Shown: piece by piece, positions 53,341-63,835 of the stretch
Layout: every line of letters begins with the position of its first letter
Numbering within the stretch: position 1 is the first letter of the stretch
Source: Prorocentrum cordatum
Taxonomy: Eukaryota > Sar > Dinophyceae > Prorocentrales > Prorocentraceae
Length of the DNA stretch: 64,000 nucleotides
Reading direction: 5' to 3'
Assembly: GCA_963575745.1 (NCBI GenBank)
Contig: CAUYUJ010014327.1
Span: 252,946 to 316,945, forward strand
Program-made: the position numbers and the translations under genes
Notes under the pieces: generated by a model
The model's database searches: none
What the model saw: the letters and a program-made list of their open reading frames with translations, nothing else
What the model was told of the DNA's origin: nothing

Positions 53341-53859
53341 CGTGGAGGGGCACGCACGCGTGCGGCGGGGGCGCTCCTGCGGCAGGCCGTGCGCTCCCGA
53401 GGCGGGCGGCGATCGGCGGATCGCGCGCGGCGCGGTCGAAGTTCTGGGCGGGGCCGCTGCAGGCGGTGGGCTCGGCGCGTGGGGGCGGCGAACGCGCCTT
53501 CGGGGCCCTACCTGTGGGACGCACGAGGACAGACTGGTTCCATGTGTCCTCGTCGGAGGCGTGCGTCCGACCCGAACATGGAATGTAACCATATTGTAGT
53601 ATGTAATTTTGTCTCCCGCGCGGTATGACGAGAAAGCGCGCGCCACGACGCATTAGAACTAAATATTCCTCGGTGCGTGCGTCGCCCCTGGGGGGGCGAC
53701 GCACACATAGCATTAGTGGGTTGGGGTGCCGCCGATACTGCAAGACCTGCACGAGGGGGCGCAATTCCTATTCGGCGCTCGGCTTCGTCAATAACACCAC
53801 GGGTTCCCAATGTCTCCGGCAACATCAACCAACATCGAAACGGGAAAACCGGATCGGGT

Positions 53860-53990
53860 CGCGTCGGCACGGAGCCGGAATCGAAAAGCATCGGATCGCC
53901 CGAACAAACTCGGAATCGAATCGAATCGGGGCGGCCAAAATCGATATCGAATCGGATAGATCGGATCGAAATAGACCCTGTCCGTGGAGT
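53860..53990 (+). repeat. ATCGG-rich repeat (family H)
   Basis: GGAATCGAATCGAATCGGGG and AATCGGATAGATCGGATCGA, as in 7618-7870 and 59180-59420. Confidence 0.55.
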
Positions 53991-54029
53991 AATAAGTTAG
54001 CGTGAGGCACCTGCTGACATTCTGGTGTC

Positions 54030-54300
54030 TTCTTCGTTACTGTAGAACCCCCTGCCCCCATGGCCGTCTCCACGTTCCAAACAAGAGGACGTAATCCTCC
54101 TTCGGGCTCTGGGGACTGGGGTTGGCCTGACAGGGCCGTCAGGAATGTGCAATTTGACATTTGAATCTAACCAGGAGACCCAGTCTGAAATTTGACGCGA
54201 ACTCCCGCTGTAAACACCCAACGAACGCTGAATCGTCAAAGTCGAAGGCGGGCCTGTCAAGAAACTTCGGCGAAACCGAGATCCAGCGAGACTTGCGGTT
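54030..54300 (+). repeat. Dispersed repeat family M, copy 2
   Basis: Aligns with 46330-46560, including the GGGGTTGGCCTGACAGGGCC-type segment and the ACGCGAACTCCCGCTG block. 54470-54960, which follows, is a set of short inverted motifs (TCCTCCAATGTCGG against CCGACATTGGAGG) and partial family F sequence without a gene. Confidence 0.55.
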
Positions 54301-55599
54301 CCCCGAACCAACCGTGTCCTGCTATTAGATTGACTAGCCGCTCTTCCAGCATACATTGCGCGTGCTCATGCCACGCATCGCTTCGCGTCGCGTGGCCGCA
54401 GCCGTCTCCGAGGGGCGAAAAGCGCACAATATATGAACAAGCAAGCAAGCCCCGAAGCCTTGAGCTCAGGGGTCCTCATAAATAAAAACATCGGCGCACG
54501 CCGATGATTTGAAGAAGAGCACCTACTATCCTCGTCAAAATTAACCTCAAAAATGGCGACCACGCCCCTGCGATGTCGGCACGCCCTTCAATGTCGATAG
54601 ACGCTCCTCCAATGTCGGGGCCAGGGCAAAAAAGGCCTGGCCGGGAACGACTCGGAAGTTCGATGATGACCGACATTGGAGGGGCGGCGCATACAAATAC
54701 ATCGCAGTCACCGTAGGACATGCTTGAGGCTAACTTTGCCGCGGCTGTAGCGTAAACAAACACTTTCGGAAGTCCGCGAGACATCCTTGGACCGGCGCTG
54801 CGGCGCTGGACGCCGATGCGCCGCCCCCGTCGCGCTCTGCGCGCCAGGGAAAGGGGGGGGGCCGTCGCCAGCACAGGAAATCCAACCGGACCTTCGACAG
54901 AGTAGGTTTAATGATGTCTTCTTCGAAGTACTAAAAAAAGCCCTGAAGCCTTGCGCGCAGGGATCCACGTGAAAAACAGGGGTCCACCAATACCACCATG
55001 AAAGGGTAATTACGGGTCCTGACGAGAACGAGGCTCAATCCCCGGGGCTTTTCCCCAAGACGACCGGACTTTCGCCTTCAACCTTTTCCAGGAAGTCCTG
55101 GGGCCCAAGGGGAGGGGGCTCTGGAACCCAGAAACGGGTGAAAACCTAGAGGGTCCGTTTTCAGAGGCAACCGAGCGTAACAGACATCGCTACTCCCTGG
55201 ACCTCTCCTGGGGTGCGCTCTGACGTGAATCCCCATGCGTGTCCAGCCGTGGGGACGAGGGCCTCCCAGGAGACCCCAAACGGCGAAAACGAGGCAAGAA
55301 CGCCGTGTCGTCACATGTTGTTATCCTCTGAGGACCCGTTTTCCGCATGTCCCGCTTGCTCCACAGGAGATAAGTGCGGAAGCGCACCTCTGGCGAGCCT
55401 CACATGCGTGGTATCCGGCACCGTGCCTGCACGGAGTGGGCGTGCTAGAATACCTAGTTTGGTGCCTCGGAGGTGTTTGATGCGTTCTACGCCCCCCCCC
55501 TCCTGGCACGCGTGGTTGAAACATCGCCTCCTCAGAACTGCTTTCTGGCGCTCTTTTCAGCCTCCAAACGGCCAAGATGCTCTCCATGACGGCTTCCGG

Positions 55600-56270
55600 G
55601 GCAATCAAGATGACACCAAGACGGAAACAAATGGCCCGAAACGGCTCAAGCGGCTCCCAAGACGGCATCAAGGCAACTCCAGAGGCCCTCATAACGGACC
55701 AAGAGGGCTCCAAGAGGCCCTCCAGACCAAGGAGGCCCAAACCGTAGATTTGCCTTAGGTGTCTGACGGAGGTTGAGGTTCTCGCCTACTTAGGTATCCG
55801 ACCGCCGAAGACGGCCTAAGGGGCGTCCAAGACAGCTCCGAGGCAGCCCATGAGGCCCCCAAGAGGGACCCGAGGCACTCCGTGAGGACCTCCAGATCGC
55901 CCAAGAGGCGATGCCAAAATCATTCATAGCCCTTGCACGTTTGAAGGAGTTTGAGGTTCTCACCTATTTGGGCTTCCGACCGCCTAAGACGGCTCAACAG
56001 GGCCCCGAGTCGGTCCACGAGGACTCCAAGATCGCCCGAGAAGCCCTCAAGAGGGCCCCAAGACGGCCATAAAGTGCTCCAAGAGGGCACCACGACGGCC
56101 CAGAGAGGCCTCCAAGACCGTCACCGAATGCGTCAGATGGGCCAATCGCCTCCCTAAAACGACCCCAAGAGACCCCCAAGAGGCCCCAGGAGGCTCCAAA
56201 GAGGCCCCCAAGAGACCCCCCGGGAGGCTCCCAGGCCCCCAGGGGGCCCCAACAGGGCCCCAAGAAGCTT
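55600..56270 (+). repeat. Degenerate CCCCAAGAGGC repeat array
   Basis: CCAAGAGGGCCC/CCCAAGAGACCCCC motifs with two related TTGAGGTTCTC(A/G)CCTA blocks near 55770 and 55950. Same family as 31200-31870. Confidence 0.7.
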
Positions 56271-56278
56271 TCTCCTCC

Positions 56279-56592
56279 TCTCGTCATCATTTTCTCCCTC
56301 TCCTTCTCCTCCTTTCTCTCCTCGTCCTCCTCATCATCCTCCTCCTCCTTCTCCTCCTCCTCCTCATCCTCGTCCTCGTCCTGCGCCGCCGCTTCCGCCT
56401 CCTCCCCTTCTCTTCCTCCCCCTCCTCCTCCTCCTCCTCCTCCTCCTCCTCCTCCTCCTCCTCCTCCTCCTCCTCCTCCCCCTCCTCCTCCTCCTCCTCC
56501 TCCTCCTCCTCCTCCTCCTCCTCCTCCTCATCCCCCTCCTCCTCCTCCTCCGCCTCCTCGTCGTCCTCCTCCTCCTCCTTCTCCTCCTCCTG
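56279..56592 (+). repeat. (CTC)n polypyrimidine tract
   Basis: About 310 bp, nearly pure from 56410. Confidence 0.95.
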
Positions 56593-57064
56593 AAGACGGA
56601 GACGATGTCGGGATCACGGCCCTCAGCAGTTCAGACTACTCGCTGAACAGCTGCGGGGCGTGAACTCGACATCTTTCTTATTGCGCGGACGACGACGAGG
56701 TCGAGTTCACGACCCGTCATTCTCATACAATTGGTCGAGATTGCGCTGCTTCTACACTCAGTCTCCTTCCTGCATCGCGGATGCACAGGCACGGTGGCGG
56801 GGGTTGCCGCAGGCAGCTGGATTAAGAGGCAACTCCTGGGAGGCCGTCGTCAGAACGATTACAAGCTGATAAACCCGATTAAAGAAGCAAAGAATACGAT
56901 TATGTCAGACTAAACCTCGGAGTAAGCAGGATTGAACGGAATGAAACCGGATTCAAGGGGATTCAACGAGATCAGGCCAGTGTCCGACCAGGTTTACACC
57001 AGCGCCCATTATGAACGAAACCTCCAATGAGTTGCATTCTAAGAGATATTGTGGAAGAGGCCCC

Positions 57065-57240
57065 CCAGATGGGGTCGGAGTAGGCGGGGTCCGAGGATGG
57101 GGCAGCATCGCCGATGCCTCGGCGATACACTGTCGACGTCGGCGATGCATCGGCGACACCAGCGCGGAGAACATCGGGCTCCACATCCAGCCGCATCGCC
57201 GATACATCGGTGATGCAGCGCGATCCTCCGACCCCGTCTA
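57065..57240 (+). mobile_element. Family D palindromic element
   Basis: Left AGATGGGGTCGGAGTAGGCG then GCATCGCCGATGCCTCGGCG; right inverted (GATACATCGGTGATGCAGCG, GATCCTCCGACCCCGTCTAC). The interior AGCGCGGAGAACATCGGGCT matches 22440-22475. Confidence 0.65.
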
Positions 57241-57305
57241 CTCGGACCCCACACCTGGGAGGCCCAGAGCCTGCAGTGTGGAGGCGCACCGTGGGCGAGC
57301 CTCAC

Positions 57306-57464
57306 CTGCGGCCACTGCCGGGAGCCGCGGACGCGGACGCGCCCGAGGACGCCGCCCTGCGCCTGCGCCCGCCTGGCCTGTGCCTGAGGATGTCCTCTGG
57401 CTGCCAGTCGGGCGGGTCCTCCAGGACGAACTCCTCGAGGAGCCGAACGAAGATAAGGAAACTC
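57306..57464 (-). CDS. Candidate exon, unknown protein segment
   Basis: 159 bases between CCTCCAG|GAGTTTCC and the canonical donor GCCGCAG|GTGAGG. The minus strand reads SFLIFVRLLEEFVLEDPPDW then QPEDILRHRPGGRRRR and an Ala/Ser/Gly-rich end: amphipathic and acidic, then basic, with no membrane helix and no known domain. It enters with one base and leaves with two. Joined to 51114-51182 it would give a cytosolic N-terminal part in front of a membrane helix, compatible with a DHHC enzyme. That link is inference from phase only. Confidence 0.38.
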
Positions 57465-58017
57465 CTGGAGGCCTCGCGCGGCAACTCGAGACCGAATTTA
57501 CGGTGGACCCACGTCGGATTTCCGTCGGCCTCCGTCGGATTCACGTCAAATTCATATCGGACTTTCGTGGGAACATCGCTGCGCGACTTCAGACTCACGT
57601 GGGCCTCACGTCGGCCTTACGTCGGGCTTCCCTCTGTCGGCGCAGCAAACGGCATAACTCACGAGCGGCGAACGTATCCATATCCATGCCCTCGCGGTCT
57701 GGATTCCAGGGCGCTCTCCCGCGGATCAGCGGTCGCACGGGTCCGCGCGGGGCATCTGCGAGAAAAACTCTCCCAAGGGCCCGCCTGCAAAGCCATGGAC
57801 GCGGACATGTTTCACGGCCGCGGAACAGAAAACGGCATAACCATCCAGAGAGAACTCCTGGGAGAGCTTCGTCAGAACGATCGCGGGCTCTGAAGCTCGA
57901 TTACGGGGCCATTAGGCCAGACTATGTCAGCCCGGAATAGAATCAGGCCAGATCTGGCCACTGAGCCGGATTCAGACGAACTTCTAGAGGAACAGAAAAC
58001 GGCATGACTGCTAGGCG

Positions 58018-58095
58018 GGGACGTATCCATGACCACCGCCTGGGGAACTGTTCTGTTCTTCGGGGGCTTCGGCAGGCGGTGGATATGGACTTGTT
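58018..58095. repeat. Short inverted repeat around CCACCGCCTG
   Basis: TATCCATGACCACCGCCTG is inverted as CAGGCGGTGGATATGGA. A related GTATCCATATCCATGCCC lies at 57676. 57640-58000 is otherwise unassigned. Confidence 0.5.
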
Positions 58096-58212
58096 TGGCC
58101 CCCGCGGGGCCCGAATGCATCCATATCCACAGCCCGCCGAGGCCTCCGAAGCTCGATCTCCCGGGCTTTGGCCATGGATGAATCCCCGCCTCAGAGCAGC
58201 CAGAAACTTTCC

Positions 58213-58315
58213 GAGGCCCGCGCGGATTTCTTGGATCAGCGCTGGCCACGGGCGTCTGTCGCACGAGCTGAAGGGGGGTCCGCGCGGACTTCCTGGATCG
58301 GCGCTGGACCCTGGC
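58213..58315 (+). repeat. Family F arms in tandem
   Basis: CCGCGCGGATTTCTTGGATC then AGCGCTGG at about 58218 and TCCGCGCGGACTTCCTGGAT then CGGCGCTGG at about 58280. Both are left arms of family F, without the right arms. Confidence 0.55.
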
Positions 58316-59179
58316 GTTATTCCTGTCGGACCTGGGTCACCAAACTTCGCGCACCACGCCCCGCGATGCGCGACGCGCGGCTATCCTCGCGCCCTCGCGC
58401 GGCCGCCCTGGAGAAGGGCGCCTCTCCAACCCGAGCTGAGGACGCGCGAGGCGCGAGTACCTTCGCGCCCCCTGGGAGTGACCTAGGGTTCTGTTGTTCC
58501 AAGTGTACTTCGGACCCAGATCCCCAAAAGAAAATTCGAGCACCCAGAACGCTGGCGAGACGCTGGCGCAGTGTCGAACATCGCCTCCCAGAACCCGAAG
58601 CGTGCAGACTTGCCCGGGGATGCCGCCCTTCGGGGCCCCCCAGTTTCGACGCTCTTTCCGGGTGCTCGAAATTCCTTCTGGTGGTCAAGGCTAAAGCGGG
58701 GTGGAACATCATCAACCTGGGGGGACGGGGCGCCCCTCGAGGACTCGGATACGGGAGCGTGGGCGAGCGGAACGCGCCGAGGGGTCGGCGCCGGGAAGGC
58801 GCCGCTGGGCACACGGTGCCGACCCAGGCAATCCGCTCGCGGAGTTCCGAACGTTCAAACTCATGCAGTGCTGTTCTTCTTCCAACCTGAGAGACTGCGG
58901 TGGGAGGGGAGGTTGGTCAGGGGGGGAACATCGACCTGGAATCGGCCATTCGTCGCCGATGGATCGGCGACCGAACTCAGAGAGCAAACCCTCGCGTTCC
59001 TGGGCGGGGCTGGGGCTATCACACCCTATTCGGCGATCAATCGGCGATTGGGGGTCGATGCGTTCCCCCCTGAGCCCATCCCCTGCTATCGCTGCCCCGG
59101 AGAACTCCGGTTTGTAGGTGACGATGTGGCCGCTGCCCCACGTCACCTGTCGGGCGACGCGCAGACGCAAAGCCAGTCA

Positions 59180-59420
59180 GCCTCAGATCGGGACGTCGGG
59201 GCGCATCGGGATGTCGGATCGCATTGGGATGCGCGCTGGATCGGGCCGCATCGGCACGGAGTCGCGCTCTAATCGGATCTGCTGCGCCAGGAAACACAAC
59301 AACGCCGTGCAGTCGTTCGTCGGGCCGCATCGGATCTTCGGAGTTGTGGAATCGAATCGGATCGAGCTGGCCGGAATCGACTCGACATCGAATCGGATCG
59401 GTCGAACCGCAAGGAGCCCT
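59180..59420 (+). repeat. ATCGG-rich repeat (family H)
   Basis: GATCGGGACGTCGGGGCGCA, GCCAGGAAACACAACAACGC and GGAATCGACTCGACATCGAA, sharing the middle block with 7740-7770. Confidence 0.55.
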
Positions 59421-60747
59421 GCCTGTTGGCCGCGCGCAGAAAGGGGGTGTGGCGAGGGGGGCGCCAGATTCAATGAGCGTGGGGAGCGTTGGGCCCTCCT
59501 CCGTGCTCAGTGCTTCTCCTTCCCTCCTCCTCCTCCTCCTCCTCTTCCTCCTCCTCCTCCTCGGCATCATCATCATCCTCCTCCTCATGATAACCATCCT
59601 CATGGTTCTCCTCCTCCTCATCATGCTCACCGTCGCCGCGGCCTCCTCCTCCTCCTTTTGATCCTCCTCCTCTCCTCCGCCTTTTCTCCACCTCCTCATC
59701 TCCAGGCGTGGGAGACTGGTCATCCTCGTCCTCGTCGTCGTCCTCCTGCTCCTCCTCCTCCTCTCCTCCTCCTCCACCTCCTCCTCGTCCTTCTCCTCGT
59801 CCCCTCCAGGCGGGGGGATGGGAACTGAACACAAACAATGAATTAGGAAAACGACACCAAAAACGCCAAAGACCGATGGGTCAGAAAGCCTAGAAACAAA
59901 AACATGGAACACCGAAAGAAAACAACAACTAATGAACTGCGTAGTCACCCCGACGCTCTCACAGGGAAAGTGCTATCAGTTGCTTCTTGTTGTTTTCTCT
60001 GGCATTGTGTGGGCTGTTCAGTCCTGGGTCTGTGGTTTCTGTGTTATGCGCCCCTAGTGGCTTTGTATTGCTTCCCACCCACTCTAGCTGGAGGAATGGG
60101 AAGAACTGGAAGATGATAACGAGGACGATCGGGAAGGATGAGGAGGGAGCAAGGGATCGACGATGACGAAGAAGAATGAGGAGACGGAGCAGGGAGGCGC
60201 GAGAGAACGGAGGAGCGCCGCTGAGAGGGAACGAGAGCGGCTTTTTTCCCAGCCCCCTGGAAGACCCTTGTGGGGGCCCTGCCTCTGCTCTTGGGCGTGG
60301 CTGTGCTGCTGGAGCCCGTGCGCCTCCCGCTCTACCGCCTATGCCCTCTATCATGTTCCATCTCCTCCTCATGCTCCTTCCCCTCGTCATGCTCCTCCTC
60401 CTCCTCCTCCTCCTCCTCCTTCTCATGCTCCTCTTCCTCGTCATGCTCATCGTCGCTCCGACCTCCTCCTCCTCCTCCTCCTCCTCCTCCTCCCTCTCCC
60501 CTTCACGTCCCCCTCTCTCCACTTCCTCTTCTCCAGGCGTGGGAGGCTAATCCTCCTCGCCCTCCTCCTCCTCGTCCTCCTCCTCCTCCTCCTCCTACTC
60601 CTCCTCCAACTCTTCGTCCTTCTCTTCCCCTCCAGGGGGGGATGGGAACTCTTTTTTTTGTTCCCCCCCCCCCGGACGGTCTCCAATCGCCGCGCGCGGC
60701 ACCCCGCGCGTGCGCAGCGCGCGGGCCGCCGCGCCCGGGCCCTCCGC

Positions 60748-61746
60748 TCACACCTCCAGCACGAGGAAGTCGCTCTGCCCGCCGCGCACCACGCGGGCCG
60801 CCGGGGCGCCGTCCCGGAGCCCGAACGGCGGCGGCAGGCCGCGCTGGTGCCGCAGCACCACTCGGCGCCGGGCGCACGCCACGGCGGCCTCGAAGACGTC
60901 CTGGGCGATGGGGCGCAGGTTGGCCACCCGGTGCAGGAATGCGTCCTCGGCGGAGGCGCTGCCGAGGTCCATGCAGGGGTTCAGGTACACCACGTCTGGC
61001 CGCTCTGCGGGCGGGGCAAGGGCGCGGGCGCTCAGCAGCTCGAGCGCGTCCGCATGCACAGCCCGCACGCGCGAGGCCGGCTCCGACCACTCCTCGCCCT
61101 GCGCCGCCAGCCGCCGCAGCCCGAAGTCCAGCAGGCACGCCAGCGGCGCCGAGATCTCGCACGCGGTGAGCCTGCACCGCGCGCCGCAGGCGTGCGCGAT
61201 GCGCAGCGACGTGCCCCCGAGGCCCGCGGTGGCGTCGATGACGTCCCCAGGCGGCGGCTCGCCGGCCGGCGCGACGGCCTGGATCAGCGGCTGGCGCATC
61301 ACGTCGGGGATGATCCTCCACATGCGTGGGTTGACGAACACGCGGCCCCCGCGGCCATCACAGATCTCGTGACGGACCTCCACGCGCTCCTTCCACTTCG
61401 CGCCCCCCACGAGGTACGCCAGGCCGGACCTCGACTCCGCGAGCACGTCCAGCAGGGGCCTCCTCCCGCGGACCACGAGCCGCGCGCCCAGGCGCGCACT
61501 CACCTCGGCCGCCTGCGCCTCGACGTCCGGCGACGGCGCTCTCGCAGTCGTCACGACGAGGTCGCTCCCTGGCGCCGCGGCCCTGCCCGCGTCGAACGCG
61601 GGCAGCCCGCCGCCCGCTGCGCACACGACGGCGCGCCGCCCGCCGCACCGACGGCGCGCCGCCCCACGCCCGCGGGCGCGGGAGCCCACCGCGGAGGCGA
61701 GCGCGCAGGCCGCGCCCGCGCGCGCGCCCGCGGCGGCGGCGCCCAC
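60748..61746 (-). CDS. RsmJ/DUF548-like SAM-dependent methyltransferase (retrogene)
   Basis: 332 codons. Residues 1-60 are Ala/Arg/Gly-rich, perhaps a targeting peptide. Residues about 62-150 (SDLVVTTARAPSPDVEAQAA, RMWRIIPDVMRQPLIQAV) resemble the N-terminal part of bacterial DUF548 methyltransferases. The SAM fold follows: motif I DVIDATAGLGGTSLRIAHAC (168-187), acidic loop TACEIS (194-199), HADALELL (231-238), VVYLNPCMD (252-260) and RRVVLRHQRG (294-303). RsmJ-type enzymes methylate a guanine of small-subunit rRNA, but the substrate here is unknown, and the usual DP of the DPMFP-like motif is NP. Intronless. The ATG nearest the leader (61892) opens another frame that stops at 61551, so either translation starts at 61746 after a leaky start or a frameshift separates them. 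A bacterial or plastid origin is likely. Confidence 0.8.
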   Translation of the reverse strand: MGAAAAGARAGAACALASAVGSRARGRGAARRRCGGRRAVVCAAGGGLPAFDAGRAAAPGSDLVVTTARAPSPDVEAQAAEVSARLGARLVVRGRRPLLDVLAESRSGLAYLVGGAKWKERVEVRHEICDGRGGRVFVNPRMWRIIPDVMRQPLIQAVAPAGEPPPGDVIDATAGLGGTSLRIAHACGARCRLTACEISAPLACLLDFGLRRLAAQGEEWSEPASRVRAVHADALELLSARALAPPAERPDVVYLNPCMDLGSASAEDAFLHRVANLRPIAQDVFEAAVACARRRVVLRHQRGLPPPFGLRDGAPAARVVRGGQSDFLVLEV

Positions 61747-61920
61747 GGCGCGGCCTCCGAGGCCCGCGCGCCGCGCGCGCGCGCGGCGACCCTCGGCGCG
61801 GGCGGCCTGGCGCGAGCCTCGCCCGCCGCCGCCGCACGCGCCGCCGTCGACCAGGAGTGGCGCGGCGCGGGCCGCGCGGGCGCCGCGGCCATGGGAAGGT
61901 GCGGGGCGGAGGGCCGCGCC

Positions 61921-61942
61921 CTTGAGCCAAAATGGCTACGGA
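61921..61942 (-). other. Complete dinoflagellate spliced leader (5' end of retrogene)
   Basis: Same 22 bases as at 29540-29561, with no mismatch. The following transcript sequence is GGCGCGGCCCTCCG. Confidence 0.97.
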
Positions 61943-62889
61943 CGGGGGGACGGGAACTGAGAAACAATGAGAAACTAAGCAATCACTAGGCGAACCAGGA
62001 AACAACGAAACCAACGACCGACGGCTCAGACAACTAACGCACACACAAATAAACACAACAACAAACACACACTGAGTACCCTCCGCCGCCTCCACAGAGA
62101 AAAGGCTGTAAAACTTGGGTCTGTTGGTTGTGGTGTTGCTTCCGTGTGCTTCATTATGTGTTTCAGTCCTCGGTAGGTGAGTGCTGTGTGCTTGCTGTGT
62201 GATTATATGCGTTTGTTAGTTTACAAGCTCTTCCGCCCGCGCAGTTACTCTGCCTAGCCGCCGACGCAGACAAGTGTTTGCTGGTTTCCAAGCTCAAAAA
62301 GCTGAAGCATACAAAGAACAACAGTCAAGCACAACACAAGCAAACAAAATTACACGACTTAGTCATCCCCGCAGCCCCCCACATGGGAAAATATATAATG
62401 TTGTTTTGGTGTGCTTAGTGGTCCCTTGTTGTTTCTTTGCTTAAAATCCTGGATATGTGGTTTCTTTGGTTCAGTTGTTGTCCCTTGCTCTTTTGGTTTA
62501 AACCCCTAGCTGGAATCATAGGAAGAACTGGAACATGATAAAGACAGCGATCGGGACGGATGAGGAGCGAGCAAGGGATTGAGGATGACGAAGAGAAGGC
62601 TGAGGAGACGTAGGAGGAGGAGGAGGGAGGAGCGAGGGCACGAAGGAGCGAAACTGAGTTGGAACTAGAACGGTGCCCTTTGAAACCCTTGGAAAGCTCA
62701 AACCTCCCCGCCCGCATCCAATTTTGGAGCTGCGAGGGGTGGGGGTGGGGCGGCGCTGTCAAAGGAGGCTCAAAGGGCTTTGCAGACGGGCCCCAGGTTG
62801 CTAGGAAGTCGGGCCTGTCGCGGGCGGCTGGTCTAGAGAGGGGTCTGAACGCCACGCCGGATGGCCCTGTATACTTTGTCCCGCGCTTG

Positions 62890-63350
62890 AGCCGTCCACT
62901 CCCTCTTAGTGAAAAGATCTGGCCGTCAACTCCCTCCCAATGGAAACATTTGGCGGTAAACTCTCTCTGTCTCTTGACGGCCTCCTTCCGCGTTGACCAA
63001 CTGCCTAGATGGCATTCCCTCGAGTTCACAAACCCCCTTGACGGTCTCCTTCCGAATTGACGAACCCCTAGACGTTCCCCCTTCACGGTCTCCCTTCGGG
63101 GTTGACGAGCCACATTGACGGCCTCCATCTGAGTTGACAAACCCCGTTGACGACCCCCCTTGACGTATCCTGTCTTGACGAACGACATCTCGGGGCCGAG
63201 CTGATGGTCGACGAGTGTTTCAGTCTTGACGGCACACTGTGGGGGCCAAATTGACGACTCATCTCGTGCTGACGAACGAAGTGTTGGCGAACGAAATGTC
63301 GGGGCCGAAGTGGCGACCCATTTGTGTTGACGAACGAAGTATCCCAGCCC
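62890..63350 (+). repeat. Degenerate TTGACGG(T/C)CTCC repeat
   Basis: About 10 units of 30-45 bp containing GACGGCCTCCTTCCG, GTTGACGAACCCC or GACGAACGA...TCGGGGCCGA. Units are diverged. 62100-62480, before it, is AT-richer unique sequence from the duplicated unit, without a gene. Confidence 0.7.
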
Positions 63351-63399
63351 AATGGACGATCACAATATGCGCTGGCTCAACCACCAGGCCGGATTCCAC

Positions 63400-63648
63400 T
63401 GAGGAGGCTTCTTGGAGGGCAGGAGGGCTTCCAGGAAGCCCCCCGCTGCCCTTCTCGAGACCCTCCTCGGCGCGCTGCCGGACCTCGACGATCTCCTTCT
63501 TGAAGCGGATCGTGGGCGTCTTGCCGTCGGCGGTCTTGACCACCCGCGCGCTCAGGAGGTCCCTGTCTGCCACCGGGAATCGCGCCAGGGGGGCCAGGTG
63601 CGCCGGAATGGAGGCCAAGGCGCCCTCAGACGCGGACGTGGACATCGC
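63400..63648 (-). CDS. Candidate exon, unknown protein
   Basis: After CCTGCCCAG|GCG the minus strand reads MSTSASEGALASIPAHLAPL, ARFPVADRDLLSARVVKTAD, GKTPTIRFKKEIVEVRQRAE and EGLEKGSGG: a charged, well-balanced sequence unlike the repeat-derived ORFs, with an AG|G acceptor like the DHHC exons. No family is recognised. The frame runs open to 63259, but its last part (from about 63400) looks non-coding. The donor is uncertain (AAGG|GCAGCG possible). It would belong to a minus-strand gene whose upstream exons lie beyond the window. Confidence 0.45.
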
Positions 63649-63775
63649 CTGGGCAGGTCAGACCGTGCTGATGCAACTTCCAAGCAACCACATGCGAACG
63701 CTGTCCCGGCAGGCCGGATTTCTGAACCGAAGTGAATGCTGGGGTCGTAAGTTCGAAGGATGCCTTCAGCCAAGG

Positions 63776-63835
63776 TTAGGTCGGGCATGTCCCTCCACAG
63801 GCGGATTTTGGACAACAAATGAAACATTCATCTTG
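63776..63835 (+). mobile_element. Family A MITE, copy 6 (left part only)
   Basis: TTAGGTCGGGCATGTCCCTC then CACAGGCGGATTTTGGAC matches the left end of the other copies. No right TIR follows. Beyond it, 63840-63915 repeats CGACGCTA/CGATGCTAAATCG. Confidence 0.6.

Larger units (their letters stand above)
60651..61943 (-). mobile_element. Processed retrogene insertion with SL, A-tract, TSD and adjacent empty site
   Basis: The minus strand begins with the complete spliced leader (61921-61942) and ends in eight A residues (plus-strand T-run 60652-60659). It is flanked by GGGGGGATGGGAACT (60636-60650) and GGGGGGACGGGAACT (61944-61958), 14 of 15 identical. The upstream duplicated unit has the uninterrupted sequence GGGGGGATGGGAACTGAAC at 59812-59830: the empty site. 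These are the hallmarks of LINE-mediated reverse transcription of a trans-spliced, polyadenylated mRNA. The single base 61943 lies between leader and TSD. Confidence 0.88.
59500..62690 (+). repeat. Tandem duplication of an about 1-kb unit; second unit holds the retrogene
   Basis: Corresponding blocks: CCAGGCGTGGGAG at 59704 and 60534; (CTC)n at 59521 and 60360; CCTCCAGG...GGGATGGGAACT at 59803 and 60629; GGGAACTGA...AACAATG at about 59820 and 61952; TAGCTGGA...GGAAGAACTGGAA...GATCGGGA...GAGCAAGGGAT at about 60086 and 62506; GAGACG...GAGCG at about 60180 and 62600. The downstream unit is longer by the retrogene insertion at 60651-61943. Small differences throughout show that the duplication is not recent. 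Confidence 0.75.

Noticed and set aside
29540-61942. Functional spliced-leader RNA genes
   Set aside because: An SL RNA gene would continue with a GT splice donor and an Sm site. Here the leader is followed directly by mRNA sequence, so these are relics of trans-spliced transcripts.
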